Below, one piece after another: positions 6,450-13,816 of a stretch of 33,821 bases of DNA. Below the pieces are notes generated by a model, which did no database searches, was not told where the DNA came from, and was given only the letters and a program-made list of their open reading frames with translations. The translations under genes and the position numbers were made by a program. How positions within the stretch are numbered: the first letter of the stretch is position 1; every line of letters starts with the position of its first letter. The DNA is from Albidovulum sp. (GTDB lineage: Bacteria > Pseudomonadota > Alphaproteobacteria > Rhodobacterales > Rhodobacteraceae), in contig JACKKB010000013.1 in assembly GCA_020637635.1 (NCBI GenBank), positions 1 through 33,821 on the forward strand, written 5' to 3'.

Positions 6450-7622
6450 ATGTTCACCGTTTCGCGCAGCCGCCGCAAGTTCCTGACCGGAGCCGCAGGT
6501 CTGACCGCCGTTGCCGCACTGAGCGCCTGCGGGCCGATGCCGATGGGAGGCGCCGGGCTGCCGGCCGGCAAGCCGGTCCCGGTCGCGCTTCTGGTTCCGT
6601 CGGGTTCGGCCTCGTCGACCGATCTGCTGCTGGCCCAGTCGCTGGAGAACGCCGCGCGTCTTGCCATAGCCGACCTGCAGGGGGTGCAGATCGATCTGCG
6701 CGTCTACGGCACCGCAGGGCAGGCCGCGCAAGCCGCTTCGGCGGCGACGCAGGCGGTGAACGACGGCGCGCTCGTGATCCTCGGCCCGCTTTATGCCCAC
6801 AGCGCCAACGCCGCCGGCAACGCGGTCCGCGGCAGCGGCGTCAATGTGCTGAGCTTCTCCAACAATGCCGATGTCGCCGGCGGCAATGTCTTCGTTCTTG
6901 GCCCGACCTTCGACAATACCGCCGACCGGCTCGTTTCCTTCGCGGCGCGGCAGGGCAAGCGGCGGATCGTGATGGTCCATGCCAGGACCCCGGCGGGCGA
7001 ACTCGCGCGCGCGGCGGTGACCCGCGCGGCGGCGCGCTCGGCCGCCACCGTTGTCGCCACCGTCGGCTACGAGATGTCGCAAAACGGCGTCGTGAGCGCC
7101 GCCTCTCAGGTGGTATCCGCGGCGAAGGCCAACGGCGCCGATCTGGTCGTTCTCGACGCCACGACCGACGGCGCGCTGCCGGTTCTGTCGCAGCTGATCC
7201 GCGAACAGGGGCTCACCTCGGACGTGGCGCAGGTCGGCGGCCTCGCGCGCTGGGACGTTCCGGCACAGGCGGCCGGACTGCCCGGCCTGCAGGGCGGTAT
7301 CTTCGCGCTGCCGAACCCGGGGCTCACGCAGCAGTTCGAGGCCCGCTACACCGCCGCCTATGGCACCCCCCCGGTCCCTGCCGCCGTCGTCGGGCTCGCC
7401 TATGACGGCATCGCGGCCGTGGGCGCGCTCGTGAAGATGGGCAAGACCGACCTCAGCGCCGCCGCGCTTACCCAGGGCGCGGGCTTCGCCGGGGTGAGCG
7501 GCGTCTTCCGGCTGCGTCCGGACGGCACCAACCAGCGCGGCCTCGCCATCGCCCAGATCCAGAATTCACAGGTGGTCGTGATTGATCCTGCCCCAACTAG
7601 CTTCGGCGGTGCCGGCTTCTGA
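6450..7622 (+). CDS. penicillin-binding protein activator (LpoA/LppC-like lipoprotein), periplasmic-binding fold
   Basis: Probable lipoprotein whose family (LpoA/YraM, LppC) stimulates class A PBPs from the periplasmic side. The N-terminus carries a twin-arginine-like SRRKFLTGAAG (5/8-17), a short hydrophobic stretch, and a lipobox LSAC with Cys27, so it looks like a Tat-exported lipoprotein. The remainder is a type 1 periplasmic-binding fold: VALLVPSG opening, VILGPLYAHSANAAGNAVRG, SFSNNADVAGGNVFVLGPT, DLVVLDATTDGALPVLSQL. At 390 residues it lacks the large N-terminal TPR half of E. coli LpoA. Neighbourhood (divergent rsmI) supports the assignment. Its 3' end overlaps the glnD start by 41 bases. 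Confidence 0.85.
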   Translation: MFTVSRSRRKFLTGAAGLTAVAALSACGPMPMGGAGLPAGKPVPVALLVPSGSASSTDLLLAQSLENAARLAIADLQGVQIDLRVYGTAGQAAQAASAATQAVNDGALVILGPLYAHSANAAGNAVRGSGVNVLSFSNNADVAGGNVFVLGPTFDNTADRLVSFAARQGKRRIVMVHARTPAGELARAAVTRAAARSAATVVATVGYEMSQNGVVSAASQVVSAAKANGADLVVLDATTDGALPVLSQLIREQGLTSDVAQVGGLARWDVPAQAAGLPGLQGGIFALPNPGLTQQFEARYTAAYGTPPVPAAVVGLAYDGIAAVGALVKMGKTDLSAAALTQGAGFAGVSGVFRLRPDGTNQRGLAIAQIQNSQVVVIDPAPTSFGGAGF

Positions 7623-10380
7623 CGCCGACGACACCGAGCCGACCGCGGTCGGTGACTACCCGATCTACGACACCGAGGCCTTCACCGCCGCGCTCTTGCC
7701 GCGACTGGCGGCGGCGGAGGACTTGCGCTCGCGGCGCGCGCTGATCGTCGAGGCGCTCGCGCCCGCCCGCGACGAGGCGATCGAGGCGATCGCCGCCGAT
7801 CTCATGACCCACCCGCGCGCCGCCTCGGCCACGGTGCGGGCCTATGCGGCGCTCACCGACGCGACGGTGCGCATCGTCTTCGCGCTTGCGACCGGGGCGC
7901 TGCACCCGCGGGCCAATCCGACCGCCTCCGAAAAGCTCGCGGTCGTCGCCGTCGGCGGCTATGGCCGCGCCGAGATGGCGCCGCATTCGGACATCGACCT
8001 TCTGTTTCTCACGCCATGGAAGATGACCGCCTGGGCCGAGAGCGTCATCGAGACCATGCTCTATATCCTGTGGGATCTGCGGCTGAAGGTCGGCCATGCC
8101 TCGCGCACGGTGAAGGACTGCATCCGGCTCGGCCGCGAGGACTACACGATCCGCACCGCGCTTCTCGAACGCCGCTTCATCACCGGCGACAAACCGCTGG
8201 CCGAGGAATTGCGCCGGCGGCTGCGCGGCGAGCTGTTCCGCAACACCGCCGCGGAGTTCATCGAGGCCAAGCTCGAGGAGCGCAGCGAGCGCCACAAGCG
8301 CCAGGGCGGCCAGCGCTATGTGCTGGAACCGAACGTCAAGGAGGGCAAGGGCGGCCTGCGCGACCTGCAGACGCTCTACTGGATCGGCAAGTACATCCAT
8401 GGCGTTCGCCGGGCCGCGGAACTGGTGGGCGTCGGCCTGCTGCGGCCCGATGAATATGAAGCCTTCCGTGCCGCCGAGGACTTTCTCTGGGCCGTGCGCT
8501 GCCATCTCCACCTGATCGCGAAGCGCGCCCAAAACCAGCTCGGCTTCGACCTGCAGGTCGAGGTGGCCGAGCGGATGGGCTATGCCGATGGCGGCGGCCG
8601 GCGCGCGGTCGAGCACTTCATGCAGGACTATTTCCGCCAGGCCACCCATGTGGGCGAGATCACCCGCGTCTTCCTGACCGCGCTCGAGGAGCGCCACGTG
8701 AAGAAGGAGGCGCGCCTTGCCGGCTTGCTGCGCCGCCGCCGCAAGACGCGCGAGGGCTACCGGATCGATCAGGGGCGCATCAACGTCGTCGACCCGAAGC
8801 GCTTTCTCGCCGACAAGCTGAACCTCCTGCGGCTGTTCGAGGAGGCGCTCAGAACCGGCTACCTGATCCACCCCGAGGCGATGCGGCTTGTCGCCAGCAA
8901 CCTCGACATGATCGACGACGAGATGCGCGAAGACCGAGAGGCGACGCGAATCTTCCTCGACCTCTTGCTGAAACACGGCAACCCGGAACGGGCCCTGCGC
9001 CGGATGAACGAACTCGGCGTGCTGCCCGCCTTCATCCCTGAATTCGAGCCCATCGTGGCGATGATGCAATTCAACGTCTACCACCACTACACCGTCGACG
9101 AACACACCATCCAGACGATCTCGACCCTCGCCCAGATCGAGCGGAACGAGCTGATCGAGGAACTGCCGCTCTCGTCCTCGATCCTGAAGGAAGGGGTAAA
9201 CCGGCGCATCCTCTACGTGGCGCTCCTCCTGCACGACATCGGCAAGGGCCGGCCCGAGGATCACTCGATACTGGGCGCCCAGATCGCGCGGCGCGTCGCG
9301 CCCCGGCTCGGCCTCTCGGCGGAAGAATGCGAAACCGTCGAGTGGCTGGTGCGCTATCACCTGTCGATGTCCGACATGGCGCAGAAGCGCGATCTCTCGG
9401 ACCCGCGCACCGTGCGCGACTTCGCCAAGGTCGTGAAGACGCGCAAGCGGCTCGACCTGCTCACCGTGCTCACCGTCTGCGACATCCGCGGCGTCGGGCC
9501 GAACACCTGGAACAACTGGAAGGCCATGCTCCTGCGCAGGCTTCATGCCGAAACCGCCGATGCGCTCGAGGGCGGGCTCGAGACGGTCAATTCCGGCAAG
9601 CGTCAGGACGCCGCCAAGCGCGCCCTGCGCGAGCGGCTCGCCCACTGGGAACCGCGCGACATCCGCCGCGAGACGGGTCGCCACTACGACCCCTATTGGC
9701 AGGGCCTCTCGACCGAGACCCATGCCGTCTTTGCCGAGCTTCTGCGCGACATCCCCGACGACGAGATCCGCATCGACATCAAGCCCGACCCCGACCACGA
9801 CGCCACCCGCGCCTGTTTCGCGCTGGCCGACCATCCGGGCATCTTCTCGCGTCTCGCCGGTGCGCTCGCGGTGGTCGGCGCCAATGTCGTGGACGCGCGC
9901 ACCTACACCTCGAAGGACGGCTATGCGACCGCCGTCTTCTGGGTGCAGGACAGCGAGGGCCGTCCCTACGAGGAGACGCGCCTGCCGCGCCTGCGCGCCG
10001 TGATCGGCAAGACCCTGAAGGGCGAGGTCGTCACCCGCGACGCCCTGAAGGACCGCGACAAGCTGAAACGCCGCGAACGCCAGTTCCACTTCCCGACCTC
10101 GATCGCCTTCGACAACGACGGCTCGGAGATCTACACCATCGTCGAGGTCGATACCCGCGACCGCCCGGGCCTGCTCTACGATCTGACCCGCACACTTGCC
10201 GCCAACAACATCTATATCGCCAGCGCCGTGATCGCGACCTATGGCGCACAGGTCGTCGACACCTTCTACGTCAAGGACATGTTCGGCCTGAAACTGCACA
10301 TCAGGGCGCGGCAGGAGAGCCTTGAACGCAAGCTTCGCCAGGCGATCGCCGAGGGCGCGAAACGGGCGCAGGCGGAATGA
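7582..10380 (+). CDS. glnD: [protein-PII] uridylyltransferase / uridylyl-removing enzyme
   Basis: Nitrogen sensor that uridylylates PII proteins under low glutamine and deuridylylates them under high glutamine. Domains in order: nucleotidyltransferase with GGYGRAEMAPHSDIDLLFL (about 125-143, DID at 137-139); helical/HD part with LLLHDIGKGRPEDH (HD near 551-552); ACT domain 1 from about 738 (ALADHPGIFSRLAGAL); ACT domain 2 from about 848 (DTRDRPGLLYDLTRTLA). Length 932 fits alphaproteobacterial GlnD. The start is TTG at 7582 with AGGTGG six bases upstream; a GTG at 7609 is the alternative and has no comparable ribosome site. Either overlaps the upstream gene. The stop overlaps the murJ ATG (ATGA). 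Confidence 0.97.
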   Translation: MILPQLASAVPASDADDTEPTAVGDYPIYDTEAFTAALLPRLAAAEDLRSRRALIVEALAPARDEAIEAIAADLMTHPRAASATVRAYAALTDATVRIVFALATGALHPRANPTASEKLAVVAVGGYGRAEMAPHSDIDLLFLTPWKMTAWAESVIETMLYILWDLRLKVGHASRTVKDCIRLGREDYTIRTALLERRFITGDKPLAEELRRRLRGELFRNTAAEFIEAKLEERSERHKRQGGQRYVLEPNVKEGKGGLRDLQTLYWIGKYIHGVRRAAELVGVGLLRPDEYEAFRAAEDFLWAVRCHLHLIAKRAQNQLGFDLQVEVAERMGYADGGGRRAVEHFMQDYFRQATHVGEITRVFLTALEERHVKKEARLAGLLRRRRKTREGYRIDQGRINVVDPKRFLADKLNLLRLFEEALRTGYLIHPEAMRLVASNLDMIDDEMREDREATRIFLDLLLKHGNPERALRRMNELGVLPAFIPEFEPIVAMMQFNVYHHYTVDEHTIQTISTLAQIERNELIEELPLSSSILKEGVNRRILYVALLLHDIGKGRPEDHSILGAQIARRVAPRLGLSAEECETVEWLVRYHLSMSDMAQKRDLSDPRTVRDFAKVVKTRKRLDLLTVLTVCDIRGVGPNTWNNWKAMLLRRLHAETADALEGGLETVNSGKRQDAAKRALRERLAHWEPRDIRRETGRHYDPYWQGLSTETHAVFAELLRDIPDDEIRIDIKPDPDHDATRACFALADHPGIFSRLAGALAVVGANVVDARTYTSKDGYATAVFWVQDSEGRPYEETRLPRLRAVIGKTLKGEVVTRDALKDRDKLKRRERQFHFPTSIAFDNDGSEIYTIVEVDTRDRPGLLYDLTRTLAANNIYIASAVIATYGAQVVDTFYVKDMFGLKLHIRARQESLERKLRQAIAEGAKRAQAE

Positions 10381-11921
10381 AGCCGATCCGTCTGATCCGC
10401 GGCTTCCTGACGGTCGGGGCCTGGACCCTTCTGAGCCGGGTCGTGGGCTTTGTCCGCGACGTCCTGATTGCGGCCTACCTCGGCACCGGACCGGTCGCCG
10501 AGGCGTTTCTCGTGGCATTCTCGCTGCCGAACGTCTTTCGCCGCTTCTTCGCAGAAGGCGCCTTCAATACCGCCTTCGTGCCGCTCTTCTCGAAGAAACT
10601 CGAAAGCGGTGCGGATGCGCGGACCTTCGCCGAGGACGCCTTTTCCGGCCTTGCCTTCATCGTCCTTCTGGTCTCGATCCTGGCGATGGTGGCGATGCCC
10701 TGGCTGGTGCTGGCGATGGCGGGCGGCTTTGCCGGCGACGAACGCCTGCCGCTCGCCGTGCTCTATGGCCGCATCTGCTTTCCCTACATCTTCTTCATCT
10801 CGCTCACGGCGCTTCTCTCCGGCCTCTTGAACGCGGGCGGGCGGTTCGTCGCGGCGGCGGGCGCGCCGGTGCTCCTGAACCTCATCTTCATCGCCGCGAT
10901 GCTGGCGGCACATCACCTTGGCTGGGACATGGGCCTGACCCTTTCCTGGGCAACGCCGGTGACCGGCCTCGCCCAGCTCGCGCTGGTCTGGATCGCCGCC
11001 GCGCGGATGGGCTATCCGCTGCGGCTGCGGCGGCCGCGGATGACGCCCGACCTGCGCCGGCTTCTCGTCATCGCCGGACCCGCGGTGATGGCCGGCGGCG
11101 TGGTGCAGATCAACCTTCTCGTCGGTCGCCAGGTCGGCAGCTTCTTTGACGGCGCGATCGCCTGGCTGAGCTACGCCGACCGGCTCTACCAGCTTCCGCT
11201 CGGTGTCGTCGGCATTGCGATCGGCATCGTCCTTCTGCCGGACATTTCGCGCCGGCTGAAGGCGGGCGACGTCTTCGGCAGCCGCTATGCGCTCTCCCGC
11301 GCGACCGAATTCGCGCTTTTCCTGACGCTGCCGGCGGCCGTGGCGCTGGTCGTCATTCCGGTGCCGCTGATCGCGGTGCTCTACGAACGCGGCGCCTTCG
11401 GCGTGAAGGATACCTACCCGACGGCGCTCGCACTTGCCGTCTATGGTGCGGGCCTGCCGGCCTTCGTGCTGCAAAAGGTGCTCCAGCCGCTCTATTTCGC
11501 GCGCGAGGATACCCGCACGCCATTCCGCTTCGCGCTCTGGTCGATGGTCGTGAACGCCGCTCTCGCCATCGGCCTCGCCCCCGTTCTCGGTTTCATTGCC
11601 GCCGCCCTCGGAACCACGCTCTCGGGCTGGGCGATGACCTTCCAGCTCTGGTGGGGGACCCGCGGCATGGGCGAGGCAGCCCGCGCCGACGAGAGGTTGC
11701 GCGCCCGCCTGCCCCGTGTCGCCGCTGCCGCGACGCTGCTCGGGCTCTATCTCTGGGGGGCGGAATGGGCGCTCCGCGATGCGCTGTCCGCGGCCGGGCA
11801 CCGTTACTGGGCGCTGACGCTGCTCTGCCTCTCGGGCATGGCGGTCTACGGATTGGCGGCGCTTGCGACAGGCGCCTTCCGGCCCTCGGATTTCCGCGCC
11901 TCGAAACCCGCTCAGCGCTGA
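10377..11921 (+). CDS. murJ: lipid II flippase MurJ
   Basis: MOP-superfamily inner-membrane protein that flips the undecaprenyl-linked peptidoglycan precursor lipid II to the periplasm. The 514-residue sequence has about 14 hydrophobic segments and the MviN hallmarks: GAWTLLSRVVGFVRDVLIAA near the N-terminus, AFLVAFSLPNVFRRFFAEGA, AFNTAFVPLFSK, and YADRLYQLPLGVVGIAIG in the middle. It overlaps glnD by ATGA and so sits third in a coupled PBP activator-glnD-murJ block, an association that puts nitrogen sensing and wall synthesis on one transcript. The final codons CAG CGC TGA interlock with those of the convergent rhomboid gene in the palindrome TCAGCGCTGA (11912-11921). Confidence 0.96.
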   Translation: MKPIRLIRGFLTVGAWTLLSRVVGFVRDVLIAAYLGTGPVAEAFLVAFSLPNVFRRFFAEGAFNTAFVPLFSKKLESGADARTFAEDAFSGLAFIVLLVSILAMVAMPWLVLAMAGGFAGDERLPLAVLYGRICFPYIFFISLTALLSGLLNAGGRFVAAAGAPVLLNLIFIAAMLAAHHLGWDMGLTLSWATPVTGLAQLALVWIAAARMGYPLRLRRPRMTPDLRRLLVIAGPAVMAGGVVQINLLVGRQVGSFFDGAIAWLSYADRLYQLPLGVVGIAIGIVLLPDISRRLKAGDVFGSRYALSRATEFALFLTLPAAVALVVIPVPLIAVLYERGAFGVKDTYPTALALAVYGAGLPAFVLQKVLQPLYFAREDTRTPFRFALWSMVVNAALAIGLAPVLGFIAAALGTTLSGWAMTFQLWWGTRGMGEAARADERLRARLPRVAAAATLLGLYLWGAEWALRDALSAAGHRYWALTLLCLSGMAVYGLAALATGAFRPSDFRASKPAQR

Positions 11922-12598
11922 CGGATGTGGCGCAGAAGCGCGGCCGGCCCGCCTGGCCCGACCACGAAGGACAGAAGGAAACCCGCCCCGAACCCCGCCA
12001 GATCGGCAATCCAGTCGGGCGCACCGCCGAAGACTACGCCAAAGAGAAGCTGAATCCCGAGGAGAAAGCCGATCAGCGTGAAGGCCCGCGCCCGGTTGGC
12101 GTTTTCGGCGCCCAGCCGCGCCCAGACGATGAACGTGAAGCCTCCGATAAGCGCATAGGCGCCCGGATAGGCGCCGAAGAGCGCCGCCTCGATCCCCGGC
12201 ACGGCGGAATAGACGAGCCCGCCCGCGACGACGCCCGCAAGAAAGAGCGCGATCACCGCCCAGTTCGCGAAGACCTCGCCCACGAACTTGCCGAGCGCCA
12301 GGATGAAGACAGTCGCGAAGACCGCATGCGTGAGGTTGCCGTGCACGAAGGCATAGCTGAGGAACCGCATCGCGTAATCGGCGTTGAACCGCCCCGTCGC
12401 CAGCATCTGGTCGAGCATCTGCGGCGACAGCGCAAAGCGCTGCAGCGCCTCGGCCCGCCAGCCGATCGCCCCCGGCCCGCCGGCAAGCCCGGCGCCGCCG
12501 AGGCTGAGCACGATCTCCATCGCCACGATCGGCAGCACGATCAGCCAGACCGCGACCGGCAGCTGGTTGATCGGCGATTCATCGTGCCCGTAGCGCAT
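11912..12598 (-). CDS. rhomboid-fold membrane protein, predicted catalytically inactive
   Basis: A 228-residue protein with about six hydrophobic segments and rhomboid-like landmarks: SYAFVHGNLTHAVFATVF (86-98), ALGKFVGEVF (101-110), FGAYPGAYALIGGF (141-154) and DWIADLAGFGAGFLLS (195-210). In active rhomboids these positions hold HxxxN, the catalytic GxSG and the AHLGGF His. Here the His/Asn pair is H91/A95, GASG is replaced by GAYP (Tyr144 at the Ser position), and the catalytic His is Asp199. I therefore call a pseudo-protease rather than a protease. The ATG at 12598 is preceded by a GGGGCGGA-type site; in-frame upstream starts would overlap trpS. Divergent from trpS by 82 bases. Fold assignment good, function unknown. 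Confidence 0.85.
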   Translation of the reverse strand: MRYGHDESPINQLPVAVWLIVLPIVAMEIVLSLGGAGLAGGPGAIGWRAEALQRFALSPQMLDQMLATGRFNADYAMRFLSYAFVHGNLTHAVFATVFILALGKFVGEVFANWAVIALFLAGVVAGGLVYSAVPGIEAALFGAYPGAYALIGGFTFIVWARLGAENANRARAFTLIGFLLGIQLLFGVVFGGAPDWIADLAGFGAGFLLSFVVGPGGPAALLRHIRQR

Positions 12599-12680
12599 CT
12601 TCCGCCCCTTGTTGACGCGACCTGCCCCCTGCGATACGCGAGCGGGACCGGAAACTCCAGACGAAGCGATCGGAAAAGCC

Positions 12681-13718
12681 ATGACCGAGGCCGCCCGCAC
12701 CACTTTCACGCCGCGCGTATTCTCCGGCATCCAGCCGACCAACCACCTGCAGCTTGGCAACTACCTCGGCGCGGTGAAACGGTTCGTGGAGATGCAGAAC
12801 TCGGGCATCGAGACGATCTATTGCATCGTCGACCTGCACGCGATGACGACCTGGCAGGACCCGGCCGACCTGCGCACCGCGACGCGCGAACTGGCGGCCA
12901 GCTACATCGCCGCGGGCCTCGATCCGAAACGCTCGATCCTCTTCAACCAGAGCCAGGTGCCCGGCCATGCCGAGCTGGGCTGGATCTTCAACTGTGTCGC
13001 CCGCATGGGCTGGATGAACCGCATGACGCAGTGGAAGGACAAGGCCGGCAAGGATGCCGAGAAGGCCTCTCTCGGCCTTCTCGCCTATCCCTCGCTGATG
13101 GCGGCCGACATCCTGCTCTACCACGCGACACGGGTGCCCGTGGGCGAGGACCAGAAGCAGCATGTCGAGCTGACGCGCGACATCGCGGCCAAGTTCAACC
13201 ACGATTACGGCGTCGACTTCTTCCCGATGACGGAGCCGGTGATCGATGGTGCGGCGACGCGGGTGATGAGCCTGCGCGACGGGTCGAGGAAGATGTCGAA
13301 ATCCGACCCCTCGGACGCGAGCCGGATCAATCTGACCGACGATGCCGATACGATCGCCCAGAAGTTCCGCAAGGCTCGCACCGATGCGGAACCGCTGCCC
13401 GAGAGCGTCGGCGGCCTCAAGGACCGCCCCGAGGCACGCAATCTCGTCAACATCTATGCGGCACTCGCCGACGTGACGGTCGAGGCGGTCGTGGCGCAGT
13501 TCGCGGGCAAGGGCTTTGGCACGTTCAAGCCGGCGCTGGCCGACCTCGCGGTGGCCAGGATCGCGCCGATCGCGTCCGAGATGCAGCGGCTGATGGCCGA
13601 TCCGGCCGAGATCGACCGCCTTCTCGGCGACGGCGCCGAACGCGCCAACGCCATCGCCGCCCCGATCCTGGCGCGCACCAAGGAAATCGTCGGCCTCGTC
13701 GCCTCGCGCCGGCGCTGA
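12681..13718 (+). CDS. trpS: tryptophanyl-tRNA synthetase
   Basis: Class I aminoacyl-tRNA synthetase charging tRNA-Trp, cytosolic dimer. The HIGH-like motif is PTNHLQLGNYLG (about 17-28), followed by IVDLHAMTTWQDP and DQKQHVELTRDIAAKFN; the KMSKS loop is SRKMSKSDPSD (near residue 204). The 345 residues compare with 334 in E. coli. ATG at 12681 (MTEAARTTFTPRVFSGIQ) is the natural start; an in-frame upstream start at 12609 would add 24 poorly matching residues. The upstream sequence CGGAAAAGCC gives only a weak ribosome site. Flanked by the divergent rhomboid-like gene and followed by GC-rich hairpins before the convergent RTX gene. Confidence 0.97.
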   Translation: MTEAARTTFTPRVFSGIQPTNHLQLGNYLGAVKRFVEMQNSGIETIYCIVDLHAMTTWQDPADLRTATRELAASYIAAGLDPKRSILFNQSQVPGHAELGWIFNCVARMGWMNRMTQWKDKAGKDAEKASLGLLAYPSLMAADILLYHATRVPVGEDQKQHVELTRDIAAKFNHDYGVDFFPMTEPVIDGAATRVMSLRDGSRKMSKSDPSDASRINLTDDADTIAQKFRKARTDAEPLPESVGGLKDRPEARNLVNIYAALADVTVEAVVAQFAGKGFGTFKPALADLAVARIAPIASEMQRLMADPAEIDRLLGDGAERANAIAAPILARTKEIVGLVASRRR

Positions 13719-13747
13719 CGGCCGGCGGCGGGGCTAGCGGGCGGGCT

Positions 13748-13764
13748 GGCCTGCCGGGCAGGCC
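13748..13764. terminator. GC hairpin between convergent trpS and RTX genes
   Basis: GGCCTGC-CGG-GCAGGCC forms a perfect 7-bp stem with a 3-base loop, 30 bases beyond the trpS stop. It lacks a T tract on either side, so it is at best a weak or Rho-assisted terminator; position between convergent genes supports the idea. Confidence 0.35.
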
Positions 13765-13798
13765 CGGCCCGTGCGACCCCTTGCGGGCCCGTCTCGCT

Positions 13799-13813
13799 CC
13801 ACCCTCGGGGTGG
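13799..13813. terminator. second small hairpin abutting the RTX stop codon
   Basis: CCACCC-TCG-GGGTGG is a 6-bp stem with a 3-base loop, three bases beyond the RTX stop on the minus strand and followed by TT on the plus strand. No real T run, so terminator function is tentative. Confidence 0.3.
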
Positions 13814-13816
13814 TTC

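Noticed and set aside
7597..10518. A 973-codon open frame antisense to glnD
   Set aside because: High-GC genes commonly leave the opposite strand open. The sense frame has every GlnD domain, while the antisense translation is low-complexity and matches nothing I know.
13719..13816. A small RNA gene between trpS and the RTX gene
   Set aside because: Only two short GC hairpins are seen, with no promoter or T tract; terminator-like debris is the simpler reading.
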